A DNA stretch of 44,218 nt from CAZISM01 sp964541895 (GTDB lineage: Bacteria; Zhuqueibacterota; Zhuqueibacteria; Residuimicrobiales; Residuimicrobiaceae), in assembly GCA_964541895.1 (NCBI GenBank), contig CAZISM010000035.1, forward strand, positions 1 through 44,218, written 5' to 3'. Under the pieces are notes generated by a model. It saw nothing but the letters and a program-made list of their open reading frames with translations, had not been told where the DNA came from and did not search any database. Shown here piece after piece: positions 22,142 through 31,249 of this stretch. The translations under genes were made by a program, and so were the position numbers. Position 1 is the first letter of the stretch, and every line of letters starts with the position of its first letter.

Positions 22142-23428
22142 GTGCAAGATAAAATCATTCATGCCGTATCTTCGCTTAAAGGTTCGATCACCGTTCCCGG
22201 TGACAAATCGATCTCGCATCGTAGCCTGATTTTCTCCGCCATCGCGAACGGAACCACTACCATTCAGGGCCTGTCCGGCGCCAGGGATGTGCTGAGCACC
22301 TGGGAGTGTATGAAAGCTCTCGGGGTTTCGATCAAGCGCAGCAAAGAGTCTGTGGTGGTCAAGGGCAAAGGCAAGCTGGGCCTGAAACAGCCGAAAAAGG
22401 TGCTCGATGCCGGCAACTCCGGCACCACCATCCGGCTGGTCACCGGCATACTGGCAGCGCAACCGTTTACCTCGACGATCGACGGCGACGACTCGTTGCG
22501 CAGCCGGCCCATGCGCCGCATCATCGAACCCCTGGAAAACATGGGCGCTCATATCGAGAGCAACAATTACAAGGCGCCGTTGACGATTCATGGCGGTACT
22601 CTGCACGCCATCGACTATGCGACCACCGTGGCCAGCGCACAGGTCAAGTCCTGCATACTGTTGGCCGGGCTGTACGCCAAAGGCAGCACGCGCGTGACCG
22701 AGCCGGCACAGTCCCGGGATCATACCGAACGAATGCTCGAGCTGTTCGGCGTCAAGGCGATGGCAACCCGCAGCGGCGCCTGCGTACAGGGGCCGGCCGA
22801 CCTGCATGCGGTGGAATTGATCGACGTGCCGGGCGATCTTTCCGCAGCCGCTTTTTTCCTCGTCGCCGCCTGCCTGGTGCCGGAGGCGAAAATTATCATC
22901 GCCAACGTTGGTGTCAATCCATCCCGCATCGGCATTTTGGACGCGCTGACCGCCATGGGCGCGAGGATCGAGCGCAGCGAGAGTTCGAATCTGAACAACG
23001 AGCCGCGCTGCACGCTGCAGGCTTCCAGCACGCGTCTGCAGGCGGCCAACTTCGGCGGCTCCATGATTCCGGCGATCATCGACGAAATTCCCGTTCTGGC
23101 CGTAGCGGCCACACAGGCCAACGGCACCACCGTGATCCGCGATGCCGGTGAACTGCGGGTCAAGGAATCGGATCGACTGGCCGCTGTCGCTGCCAATCTG
23201 CAGGCCATGGGCGCTCAGGTCAAAGAGACCAAGGACGGTCTCATGGTCCATGGACCGACGCCGCTGCACGGTGCGCTGGTGGACAGCTTTGGCGACCACC
23301 GCATCGCCATGTCGTTCGCTGTGGCCGGATTGATCGCTCAGGGCGAAACCACCATCAGGAATTGTGATTGTGTGGACATCTCCTTTCCAGGATTCTTTGA
23401 ATTGCTGGACCAGGTGACGCGTGCTTAA
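22142..23428 (+). CDS. aroA: EPSP synthase (3-phosphoshikimate 1-carboxyvinyltransferase)
   Basis: A 428-residue enzyme joining shikimate 3-phosphate and PEP. Motifs: VPGDKSISHRS, AGNSGTTIRL, DSLRSRPMRR, SAQVKSCILLAGL, RDHTERML, DEIPVLAVAA and ESDRL. The SAQVK and RDHTE forms resemble the Bacillus/class II branch rather than the E. coli type. GTG 22142, one base after the tyrA stop, gives the usual N-terminal length; another in-frame GTG at 22106 lies inside tyrA and is less likely. The stop overlaps the aroE start by 8 bp. Confidence 0.96.
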   Translation: MQDKIIHAVSSLKGSITVPGDKSISHRSLIFSAIANGTTTIQGLSGARDVLSTWECMKALGVSIKRSKESVVVKGKGKLGLKQPKKVLDAGNSGTTIRLVTGILAAQPFTSTIDGDDSLRSRPMRRIIEPLENMGAHIESNNYKAPLTIHGGTLHAIDYATTVASAQVKSCILLAGLYAKGSTRVTEPAQSRDHTERMLELFGVKAMATRSGACVQGPADLHAVELIDVPGDLSAAAFFLVAACLVPEAKIIIANVGVNPSRIGILDALTAMGARIERSESSNLNNEPRCTLQASSTRLQAANFGGSMIPAIIDEIPVLAVAATQANGTTVIRDAGELRVKESDRLAAVAANLQAMGAQVKETKDGLMVHGPTPLHGALVDSFGDHRIAMSFAVAGLIAQGETTIRNCDCVDISFPGFFELLDQVTRA

Positions 23429-24296
23429 CGCCCGCACCAAATTGTTCGGAGTCATTGGCGACCCGATCGGCCACAGTCTGTCACCGATTCTGCAAAATTT
23501 CTTTCTCAAGAAATTCAAAATCAATGCCGTCTATCTCGCCTTTCGTGTGGCCCCGCCGCAGCTCTCTTCCTGCCTTCAGGGGGCGTGGGCCATGGGCGTG
23601 GCCGGGCTCAACGTCACCCTGCCCCATAAAGGGGAGGCGGCGCAGCTGGCGGCGTTCAAGTCGCCCGAGGTCAACCTTCTCGGAGTGGCCAACACGCTGG
23701 TCATGCGCGAACAAGGGGTGGCGGCCTTTATCACCGATCCCTATGGATTCACCGAATCCCTGGGCGCTGACAAAAGCAGGTTTGAAGGCTGCCAGGCGAT
23801 CCTGTTCGGCGCCGGCGGGTCGGCGCGTTCGATCACCTTTGCCCTGGCCCATATGCGCGTACGTCAGTTGACCATCGTCAATCGCACCTATGACCGTGCG
23901 GTGCAGCTCGTGCAGTTCTGCAGGGAGCAACTGGGCTTTCAGAATGTGATCAACATCGGCTACGAAGACCCCGCGCTGGACGAACGCATCGATCAGGCGG
24001 CGTTGCTGGTCAATTCGACCTCTATCGGCATGGCGCCTCATACCGATCAATCGCCCTTGCCGAGCTTTAAGGCGGTTGGCAAAAAGCATTTTGTATATGA
24101 TCTCGTGTACAATCCCGCCTGGACCCGCTTTCTCCACGAGTCGGAAAAACGGGGCGCTACGGTGAAAAACGGCCTCGATATGCTGATTTTTCAGGGGCTG
24201 GAATCGTTGCGCATCTGGATGAACGAACACTACGCTCTGGAACGAAATACCCTAAACGACCTACGAATACAACTGACGACCGAATTGCAGACATGA
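23421..24296 (+). CDS. aroE: Shikimate dehydrogenase
   Basis: A 291-residue NADPH-dependent enzyme reducing 3-dehydroshikimate to shikimate. Visible: GDPIGHSLSP for substrate binding, NVTLPHK with the catalytic Lys, the NADP Rossmann loop LFGAGGSARS with NRT, and NSTSIGM. The segment usually written NTDGxG appears as ITDPYGF, keeping the catalytic Asp but changing its neighbours. GTG 23421 overlaps the end of aroA; the aroE stop overlaps the aroC start (ATGA), indicating tight translational coupling. Confidence 0.94.
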   Translation: MLNARTKLFGVIGDPIGHSLSPILQNFFLKKFKINAVYLAFRVAPPQLSSCLQGAWAMGVAGLNVTLPHKGEAAQLAAFKSPEVNLLGVANTLVMREQGVAAFITDPYGFTESLGADKSRFEGCQAILFGAGGSARSITFALAHMRVRQLTIVNRTYDRAVQLVQFCREQLGFQNVINIGYEDPALDERIDQAALLVNSTSIGMAPHTDQSPLPSFKAVGKKHFVYDLVYNPAWTRFLHESEKRGATVKNGLDMLIFQGLESLRIWMNEHYALERNTLNDLRIQLTTELQT

Positions 24297-25501
24297 ACAG
24301 ATTACGTATTTTGACCGCAGGGGAATCACACGGTCAGGCCCTGCTGACCATTCTGGAGGGAATGCCGTCCGGTCTGGCACTGACCGATTCTGACATCAAT
24401 AAGGACCTGGCAAGACGGCAACGGGGCTATGGCCGCGGCGGCCGCATGCAGATAGAAAAGGATCGCGTGCGCATTCTGTCCGGTGTGCGCTATGGCCAAA
24501 CTCTGGGCTCGCCCATCGGCCTGGTCATCGAAAATAAAGATTGGACCAACTGGACGCAAAAGATGGCGGTGGAACCGGTGCAAAATCCGGTGGCTAAACT
24601 GCACAGGCCCAGACCGGGGCATGCCGATTTTGCCGGCATGGTCAAGTACCGGCATGACGATCTGCGCAATATTCTGGAGCGCTCGTCCGCGCGCGAGACC
24701 ACCATGCGCGTGGCCATGGGCGCCATCTGCCGCACGCTGTTGGCCCAGTTCGGCGTTTGTGTATACGGCCATGTGCTTCAGATCGGCAGCATCGCGGCGC
24801 CCACCACCGCGTTGACCACGCTGTGCGGCCGGCAGTACCATGATCCTGCGGTGCGGCAGAACTGGCTGACCATGATGGAGCGCGTCGAAACATCGCCCCT
24901 CGCCTGCGCCGATGCGGCCGCGACAACAGAGATGATGGCCATGATCGATCAGGCCAAGGAGCGGGGCGACACCGTGGGCGGCGTAATCGAACTCGTCGCG
25001 GTGAACGTGCCGGTTGGGTTGGGGAGCCATGTCCATTTCGATCGCAAGCTGGATGCGGTCATTGCCGGCGCCATCATGAGTATCAATGCCATCAAGGCGG
25101 TGTCCATCGGCGCCGGTTATGAAAACGCCTTCGGCTTTGGCAGCGAGGTGCACGATCAGATCTATTGGGACGACGATGTCGGCTATTATCGCAGCAGCAA
25201 CAACGCCGGCGGCATCGAAGGCGGCATGAGCAATGGCGAGGCGATTGTGGTCCGCGCCGCCATGAAGCCTCTGCCGACGCTGGTGAGCCCGCTCCACTCT
25301 GTCAACGTTTCTTCGCATGACGAAGAGATGGCGCACAGCGAACGGTCGGATGTATGTGCTGTGCCGGCCGCGGTGGTGGTGGCTGAAGCCATGCTCTGCT
25401 ACGTGCTGGCCGATGCGCTCCATGAAAAAATCGGCGGCGATTCCCTGGCTGAAATGAAGAACAATTTTGCAGGCCTTGCACGTGCCCCCCTTGCATGGTA
25501 A
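24293..25501 (+). CDS. aroC: Chorismate synthase
   Basis: A 402-residue FMN-dependent enzyme that makes chorismate from EPSP, the last common step. The N-terminal LTAGESHGQALL, RRQRGYGRGGRMQIEKDRV, the signature RSSARETTMRVAMGAI, GGVIELVAVNVPVGLGSHV, and SNNAGGIEGGMSNGE are all family hallmarks. ATG 24293 overlaps the aroE stop by 4 bp. Its last bases overlap the possible starts of aroK. Length is that of the Gram-positive-like long form. Confidence 0.97.
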   Translation: MNRLRILTAGESHGQALLTILEGMPSGLALTDSDINKDLARRQRGYGRGGRMQIEKDRVRILSGVRYGQTLGSPIGLVIENKDWTNWTQKMAVEPVQNPVAKLHRPRPGHADFAGMVKYRHDDLRNILERSSARETTMRVAMGAICRTLLAQFGVCVYGHVLQIGSIAAPTTALTTLCGRQYHDPAVRQNWLTMMERVETSPLACADAAATTEMMAMIDQAKERGDTVGGVIELVAVNVPVGLGSHVHFDRKLDAVIAGAIMSINAIKAVSIGAGYENAFGFGSEVHDQIYWDDDVGYYRSSNNAGGIEGGMSNGEAIVVRAAMKPLPTLVSPLHSVNVSSHDEEMAHSERSDVCAVPAAVVVAEAMLCYVLADALHEKIGGDSLAEMKNNFAGLARAPLAW

Positions 25502-26012
25502 AAATATTTACCTGACCGGCTTTATGGCCACCGGCAAAAGCCGGGTCGGCAAAGAACTGGCCCATTTGCTGAACCGGCCTTTTACCGATACGGACTCCCT
25601 TATCGAAGCTGACGCCGGCTTGGCCATCAGCGAGATATTTGAACGCATGGGCGAGAACGCCTTCCGGGACCTGGAGAGCGACATCGTCCGACAGGTGAGC
25701 ACACGCCAGGAGTGGGTGATCGCCCTCGGCGGCGGAGCCGTGATCCGCGAAGAAAACTGGCGGGCCATCTCCTCGTCCGGCGTCGTCGTGTGTCTGTCTG
25801 CGTCGCTGGATACGCTTGTGGCTCGGGTGCGCCGCAAAAACAATCGCCCGCTGCTGGAAAATTTATCCGACGAGTCCTTACAGCAAAAGATCAGCGATAT
25901 GCTGACCTTGCGCATGCCCCATTATCTGAAAGCCGACTATTTTTTTGAAAGCCTGGAAGAGGTAAGCGCCCGTGAACTGGCCCGCCGGATTCACAAACGA
26001 TTGACGGAATAA
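25482..26012 (+). CDS. aroK: Shikimate kinase
   Basis: About 176 residues. Phosphorylates shikimate with ATP. Walker A is GFMATGKSRVG, then DTDSLIE (shikimate-binding Asp), FRDLES, the glycine-rich LGGGAVIRE, and the lid motif RPLL. The exact start is uncertain: candidates within the aroC end are TTG 25467, TTG 25476, GTG 25482 and TTG 25491. GTG 25482 has an AGG-containing stretch at a usable distance and is chosen, but only the N-terminal few residues depend on this. Confidence 0.93.
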   Translation: MPPLHGKNIYLTGFMATGKSRVGKELAHLLNRPFTDTDSLIEADAGLAISEIFERMGENAFRDLESDIVRQVSTRQEWVIALGGGAVIREENWRAISSSGVVVCLSASLDTLVARVRRKNNRPLLENLSDESLQQKISDMLTLRMPHYLKADYFFESLEEVSARELARRIHKRLTE

Positions 26013-26014
26013 TC

Positions 26015-27106
26015 ATGCAAGAACTTTCGGTAACTCTGCCGCATTATCACTATCCCATATATTTTGCCGCTGATGGCCTCTGCAACATCGCGGAAGCGCT
26101 GAAACAGCACCGCATCAAGCAGTCGCTGTTTATCGTGACGGACGAACGCGTTGCCGAATTGTACGGTCAACGCGTTTTTTCGCTTCTGGCTTCGCAGTTT
26201 CATCCCGTTTATCTTCGTCCGGTCTGCGTCGGCGAAGGGGCCAAAACCCTTAAAGTCACCGAAGAGCTCTACACCTGGCTGATCGAGAATCGGGCTGATC
26301 GTACCTCGGTCATTGTAGCATTGGGCGGCGGAGTCATCGGCGACCTGGCCGGCTTTGTGGCGGCGACGTTTATGCGCGGAATCCGCTTTGTACAAATTCC
26401 GACGACGCTGCTGGCGCAGGTGGATAGCAGCGTCGGCGGCAAGGTCGGCATCAATCATCCCAGCGCGAAAAATATGATCGGCGCCTTTTATCATCCGCTC
26501 TTTGTGCTCATCGATCCCCTGGTGCTCGCAACCCTGTCGCAACGCGATATGCTGGCCGGCATGGCCGAAGTGGTCAAGTACGGCTGCATCCGCGATCGAA
26601 CGCTGTTTGAAACACTGAATACCGCCTGGCCCGAGCTCCTGCGGCGACAGGATGCGCCATTGCTGCAATCCGTGCTCATGACCTGCTGCGCCATCAAAGC
26701 CAGAGTGGTGGAAGCTGATGAACGGGAATCGGGTCTGCGTGCGATTCTCAATTTCGGCCACACCATCGGGCATGCGCTGGAGACCGCCACCGGGTATGAT
26801 TATTTTCTGCACGGCGAAGCCGTGACGCACGGCATGGCCGCCGCTTCCTGGCTGTCGCTGCAGGAAGGATTACTGAACGAACCGGAGCATCAGATGATTA
26901 CAGGCCTGCTGCAGCGATTATCCCCTCCGCCTGTTCCGGCGCATGTTACTCTGGAGCAGATCTCCAGCGCCATGAAATTGGATAAAAAACGGGATCAGGG
27001 CGGACAATTATGGGTTCTGCTGGACAAGATCGGCGAGGCCGTCCTGTCACGATCCGTTTCGCCCCACCGTGTCCAGGAAGCCCTGAGCTGGCTTTTACAA
27101 CGATAA
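26015..27106 (+). CDS. aroB: 3-dehydroquinate synthase
   Basis: A 363-residue NAD- and zinc-dependent enzyme cyclising DAHP to 3-dehydroquinate. The NAD-binding region ALGGGVIGDLAGFVAATFMRG, the QIPTTLLAQVDSSVGGKVGIN signature, AEVVKYGCI with the metal-binding Glu, and the His ligands in NFGHTIGHALE and LHGEAVTHGM are all present. ATG 26015 follows two bases after the aroK stop. Eighth gene of the operon. Confidence 0.97.
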   Translation: MQELSVTLPHYHYPIYFAADGLCNIAEALKQHRIKQSLFIVTDERVAELYGQRVFSLLASQFHPVYLRPVCVGEGAKTLKVTEELYTWLIENRADRTSVIVALGGGVIGDLAGFVAATFMRGIRFVQIPTTLLAQVDSSVGGKVGINHPSAKNMIGAFYHPLFVLIDPLVLATLSQRDMLAGMAEVVKYGCIRDRTLFETLNTAWPELLRRQDAPLLQSVLMTCCAIKARVVEADERESGLRAILNFGHTIGHALETATGYDYFLHGEAVTHGMAAASWLSLQEGLLNEPEHQMITGLLQRLSPPPVPAHVTLEQISSAMKLDKKRDQGGQLWVLLDKIGEAVLSRSVSPHRVQEALSWLLQR

Positions 27107-27115
27107 GGAGCGAGT

Positions 27116-27559
27116 GTGCAGCGTATTATGGTAGTGCATGGCCCGAATCTTAATCTGCTGGGCGAACGGGAACCGGAGGTGTACGGCCACACCACACTGG
27201 CCGACCTCGATCGCATGCTGGCGCAGAAAGGCGAGGAACTGGGTGTAGCGGTGATCTGCTTTCAATCCAATCATGAGGGCGCGCTGATCGATTTCATTCA
27301 CCACCACCGCAAAACCGTTGACGGTTTGGTTATCAATCCGGGCGCGCTGACCCATTACAGCTATGCCCTGCGCGATGCCATCGCCGGCGTACGACTGCCG
27401 GCAGTGGAGGTCCATCTCTCCGATATTCACAGCCGGGAACCGTTCCGTCGCATCAGCGTGATCAAAGAGGTGTGCATCGCCCAGATCAGCGGCAGGGGCG
27501 TCGGCAGCTATCTGGAGGGTTTGCAAGTTGTTGCCGCGCTCCTGTCGCAAACGCCGTGA
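27116..27559 (+). CDS. aroQ: 3-dehydroquinate dehydratase, type II
   Basis: A 147-residue type II dehydroquinase. GPNLNLLGEREPEVYG carries the catalytic Tyr and flexible-loop Arg; INPGALTHYSYALRDAI and VEVHLSDIHSREPFR carry the Asn, His and Arg of the active site. The GTG start at 27116 is five bases after AAGGAG (27105-27110), so the start is firm. It closes the set of seven shikimate-pathway enzymes. Not to be confused with the AroQ-fold chorismate mutase at the operon head. Confidence 0.97.
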   Translation: MQRIMVVHGPNLNLLGEREPEVYGHTTLADLDRMLAQKGEELGVAVICFQSNHEGALIDFIHHHRKTVDGLVINPGALTHYSYALRDAIAGVRLPAVEVHLSDIHSREPFRRISVIKEVCIAQISGRGVGSYLEGLQVVAALLSQTP

Positions 27560-27598
27560 TTACGGCGGAACATCCAGTCAATCCTCAAAGAGGATGTT

Positions 27599-29314
27599 AT
27601 GAAGAACAGTAAAGTATCCCGCATGTTAGAGCAAATGGCCGACCTGCTCGAATTCAACGGTGAGATGATTTTCAAAATAAACGCCTACCGCAAAGCGAGC
27701 CGGGTCATTGCCGAGTTGCCTGACGACATCAGCGTTCTGCATCAGCAGGGCCGGCTGTCCGGCATTGAAGGCATCGGCAAAGGCCTGCAGGAGAAAATTG
27801 CCGAGTACCTTGATACCGGTCACATCCGGCAGATGCAGGAGCTTTTGGATCAATCGCCCAAAGAGCTGTTCGAATTGCTGAGCATTCAGCATTTCGGACC
27901 CAAGACGGCGGCGCTGGCCTTTTCGCAACTGGGTGTTCAGACGGTAGCGGATCTGGAGCGTGTGATCCAGGACGGCTCCCTGGCTACCCTGCCGGGGATG
28001 GGGGCAAAAAAAGTCGAAAATATCCGCAAGGGTTTAGAGCTGCGCAAGAGCGCCGAGGAACGTGTTTCCATCGGCCTGGCCATACCTGTCATCCAAATGG
28101 TGATGGAGTACCTGCACATAAAAGCGGGAAAAAAGCTGGGACGCATCTCAGCGGCCGGAAGCTTACGACGGGGCAAAGAAACGGTGCATGATATCGATAT
28201 TCTCGCCGAGACTGATCACGGTGCTGATATGGTCCAGCTCTTTGTGAACATGCCGGGCGTCACCCGGGTGCTGAGCGCCGGTGACACCAAGGGCGCTGTC
28301 ATGCTCAACGACCGCGTGCAGACGGAGCTCAGAGCTGTGCCGGCGGAAAGCTTTGGCGCGGCGCTGCAATACTATACCGGCTCCAAGGAACATAACGTGC
28401 GCTTGCGCGAAATCGCCAAAAAACTGGGTTACAAGATCAACGAGTACGGCATCTTCCAGGGCGAGAAAAGAATCGGCGGCAGAAAGGAAGAGGACATTTA
28501 CCAGCTTCTGGGTATGGCATGGATGCCGCCGGAACTGCGTGAGGACCGCGGCGAAATCGAGGCGGCCATGGCAGGGCTATTGCCCGAGCTGGTGGAGTTT
28601 GCCGATATCAAAGCCGAATTGCACGTTCATTCCACCTACAGCGATGGCCAGCTGGCTCTGGCCGACATGGCGAGCCACGTGCATAAACAGGGCTACCGCT
28701 ATATGTCGTTTTGCGACCACTCCAGAGCGGCACGCTATGCCAATGGTATGGAGATCGACCGCTTGCTGACGCAGATCCGCGAGATTCGGGCATTGAACAC
28801 TAAAATGGCGCCGTTCCAGATCCTGGCCGGCGTGGAAGTGGATATCCTTCCGGACGGTTCCCTGGATTATCCCGATGAGGTGCTGGCGCAACTGGATTTC
28901 GTGGTCGCCTCCATACACAGCGCCTTCAAGACCGATCCGACCAGGCGCATTCTTGCCGCCATGCAGAATCGCTATGTGGACGTTATCGGTCATCCGACAG
29001 GACGGTTAATTTCACGGCGGGAGGGATATGAGCTGGACATGGCGCAGGTGATCGAAACCGCAGGCCGGACCGGCACCGCCCTCGAGATCAACTCTTACTG
29101 GGATCGACTGGACCTGTCCGACCTCAACGCCCGTCAGGCGGCCCAGGCCGGCGTTAAACTGTCCATAAACACCGATGCTCACCATCCCGAACATCTTCCC
29201 ATGATGCATTATGGCGTGGCCACAGCCCGCCGCGGCTGGGTGCAGAAAAAGGACGTTATCAATTGCATGACCCTGGCAACCCTGAAAAAATGGCAAAAGA
29301 GAAATAGAGCATGA
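27599..29314 (+). CDS. polX: DNA polymerase X family protein with PHP nuclease domain
   Basis: A 571-residue bacterial PolX, thought to act in gap-filling DNA repair. Order: N-terminal 8-kDa domain with two helix-hairpin-helix motifs (GIEGIGKGLQEKI, LPGMGAKKVENI), the polymerase-beta-like palm with GSLRRGKETVHDIDIL (metal ligands Asp198 and Asp200), then a C-terminal PHP domain from about residue 340 (ELHVHSTYSDG, FCDHS, GVEVDIL, SIHSAF, VIGHPTG, NTDAHH), which in relatives gives 3'-5' exonuclease and AP endonuclease activity. The third palm acid, usually Asp in QVDLR, is Glu243 here (QTELR). AGAGG precedes ATG 27599. It follows aroQ by 39 bp without a terminator. Confidence 0.95.
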   Translation: MKNSKVSRMLEQMADLLEFNGEMIFKINAYRKASRVIAELPDDISVLHQQGRLSGIEGIGKGLQEKIAEYLDTGHIRQMQELLDQSPKELFELLSIQHFGPKTAALAFSQLGVQTVADLERVIQDGSLATLPGMGAKKVENIRKGLELRKSAEERVSIGLAIPVIQMVMEYLHIKAGKKLGRISAAGSLRRGKETVHDIDILAETDHGADMVQLFVNMPGVTRVLSAGDTKGAVMLNDRVQTELRAVPAESFGAALQYYTGSKEHNVRLREIAKKLGYKINEYGIFQGEKRIGGRKEEDIYQLLGMAWMPPELREDRGEIEAAMAGLLPELVEFADIKAELHVHSTYSDGQLALADMASHVHKQGYRYMSFCDHSRAARYANGMEIDRLLTQIREIRALNTKMAPFQILAGVEVDILPDGSLDYPDEVLAQLDFVVASIHSAFKTDPTRRILAAMQNRYVDVIGHPTGRLISRREGYELDMAQVIETAGRTGTALEINSYWDRLDLSDLNARQAAQAGVKLSINTDAHHPEHLPMMHYGVATARRGWVQKKDVINCMTLATLKKWQKRNRA

Positions 29315-29324
29315 GGCACCGAGC

Positions 29325-31016
29325 ATGATCCGACGACTTGCTATCGTTTTCTTTGTTGTTCTTCCGGTCTGGCTTTTTGCCGCTTCCTCACGACCGCTGC
29401 GCGCTCCGCACGGTCTGGTGACGAGCTCGCAGCGACTGGCATCAGAGGCCGGCGTGGAAATCCTGAAAAAGGGCGGCAACGCCATCGACGCCGCTGTCGC
29501 AACCGGATTTGCCCTGGCAGTGGTGCATCCAACCGCCGGCAATTTAGGCGGCGGCGGGTTCATGGTCATCCGCTTTGCCGACGGCAAAACCACCAGTTTC
29601 GATTATCGTGAAAAGGCGCCGGGACGGGCACATAGGGACATGTACTTAAAGCAGGATGGCAACGTCGACGAAGATAAAAGCCAGATCGGATATCTGGCGG
29701 CCGGCGTACCGGGCAGTGTGGCAGGTCTTTGTCTTGCATTGCAGAAATACGGCTCTTTGCCGCTGAAAACGGTGATGGCGCCGGCCATTCGTCTTGCCGA
29801 AAAAGGCTTTGATCTCTCTGAAGATCAGGCCACCAGTTTTAGCCGGCATAAACAGATTTTCAGCCGCTTTCCCTCTTCCTTTAAAGTTTTCCTTAAAGCA
29901 GATGGTACAACATACCAGACAGGAGAGCGGTTCCGCCAGCCGGATCTGGCCAGCACCTTGAAAGAAATCAGCCGCAAAGACAGGGATGGCTTTTATACCG
30001 GTCGCGTGGCTGAACTGATCAGCGCCGACATGGCAGCCAACGGCGGCCTGGTGACTCTGCAGGACCTCGCCGATTATCGTGCGCTCGAACGACCGCCTGT
30101 ACACAGCACCTTTCATGATGTGGGTGTTATCTCCATGGGCCCGCCCAGCTCCGGCGGAGTGGCCCTGGTCCAAATGCTCAACATGCTGGAGGCAAAGGAG
30201 CTGAAGAACCTGGGGCACAACTCTTCCGCCTATGTGCATGTGCTCGCCGAAGCCATGAAGCGGGCCTTTGCTGACCGGGCTGAATACCTCGGCGACCCGG
30301 ATTTTGTTCAAGTACCTGTCGCCAGCCTGCTCTCCAAAGGCTATGCCCGTTCCATTTTTGCGGCGTTTGACAGCATCGAGGCCACGCCTGCGGCAGCCAT
30401 CAAGGCGGGGAGAGCGACCGACTGGCGCGAGAGCGAACAGACCACCCACTATTCCACTGCCGATGCCCAGGGCATGGCCGTTGCGGTCACGACGACCCTG
30501 AATGGCAGCTATGGCAGTTTTGCCGTAGTGAACGGCGCCGGATTTCTCCTCAACAACGAAATGGACGATTTTGCCGCCAAGCCGGGCAGCCCCAATATGT
30601 ATGAACTGATACAGAGTGAAGCGAACGCCATCGTGCCCGGCAAACGGATGCTCTCCTCCATGACGCCGACGATTCTGACGCGCAACGGGCAGCTGTTCCT
30701 GGTCATCGGTTCTCCTGGCGGGCCGACGATCATCAATACGGTGCTGCAGGTGGTGCTGAACACAGTGTTGTTCGGCATGGATATTCAGGAAGCGATCGAC
30801 GCGCCCCGTTTTCATCATCAATGGTATCCGGATGAAATACGCTACGAACGCGACGGCCTGGTCAAGGACGTGCAGCTGCGTTTGCAGACCCTCGGCCACA
30901 AGCTGGCTGAACGTTCGGCCATTGGAGAAGCGGAGGGCATCCTGTTCGATCAAAAGCGACGCCTCTATTGGGGAGCCGCAGACGGCCGCGGCGAAGGCGC
31001 TGCTGTCGGATATTAG
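29325..31016 (+). CDS. ggt: Gamma-glutamyltranspeptidase
   Basis: A 563-residue exported Ntn-hydrolase that cleaves gamma-glutamyl bonds of glutathione and similar compounds. A signal peptide is evident (MIRRLAIVFFVVLPVWLFAAS). The N-terminal half has GGNAIDAAVA and GNLGGGGFMVIR; autocleavage should occur before Thr373 in TTHYSTAD, which becomes the catalytic nucleophile of the small subunit; GSPGGPTIINTV and the C-terminal ends are typical. Starts 10 bp after polX. Probable periplasmic role in glutathione or peptide recycling; alternatively, cephalosporin-acylase-like members share the fold. Confidence 0.95.
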   Translation: MIRRLAIVFFVVLPVWLFAASSRPLRAPHGLVTSSQRLASEAGVEILKKGGNAIDAAVATGFALAVVHPTAGNLGGGGFMVIRFADGKTTSFDYREKAPGRAHRDMYLKQDGNVDEDKSQIGYLAAGVPGSVAGLCLALQKYGSLPLKTVMAPAIRLAEKGFDLSEDQATSFSRHKQIFSRFPSSFKVFLKADGTTYQTGERFRQPDLASTLKEISRKDRDGFYTGRVAELISADMAANGGLVTLQDLADYRALERPPVHSTFHDVGVISMGPPSSGGVALVQMLNMLEAKELKNLGHNSSAYVHVLAEAMKRAFADRAEYLGDPDFVQVPVASLLSKGYARSIFAAFDSIEATPAAAIKAGRATDWRESEQTTHYSTADAQGMAVAVTTTLNGSYGSFAVVNGAGFLLNNEMDDFAAKPGSPNMYELIQSEANAIVPGKRMLSSMTPTILTRNGQLFLVIGSPGGPTIINTVLQVVLNTVLFGMDIQEAIDAPRFHHQWYPDEIRYERDGLVKDVQLRLQTLGHKLAERSAIGEAEGILFDQKRRLYWGAADGRGEGAAVGY

Positions 31017-31035
31017 GCCTTGACCTGGAGAGAGC

Positions 31036-31055
31036 GCAGGCCTGTGCCGGAAGCC
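31036..31055 (+). repeat. 20-bp dispersed intergenic repeat, copy 1
   Basis: GCAGGCCTGTGCCGGAAGCC matches a sequence at 39872-39891 at 19 of 20 positions. Both copies are intergenic and on the same strand. This copy sits just after the ggt stop, in the 233-bp gap before the CPBP protease gene. That gap also contains TAAATTTG at 31147-31154, a possible Bacteroidetes-type -7 element without a convincing -33 partner. Confidence 0.4.
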
Positions 31056-31249
31056 ATGGCAGTCTCCGCCTTTTCCGGTCTAGGAACAGATCAGGCTGGT
31101 ATGAATCAGCAGAATGCTCAAATATTTCCTGGTGTTTTTTCCGGATTAAATTTGTACATTATTGTCTATTTATAGCAGTTACGATCGGTAGGTCTGCCGC
31201 TGGCGGCTCATGCCGTTCATGATGTGCGTTGATAGACTACAGGAGCTCC

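Noticed and set aside
22022..23524. Long minus-strand open frame opposite aroA (and a similar one at 24326-25423 opposite aroC)
   Set aside because: The plus-strand genes are full-length and conserved; the antisense frames are rich in Arg, Gln, His and Gly as expected from GC-rich codon shadows and have no start signals or domains.
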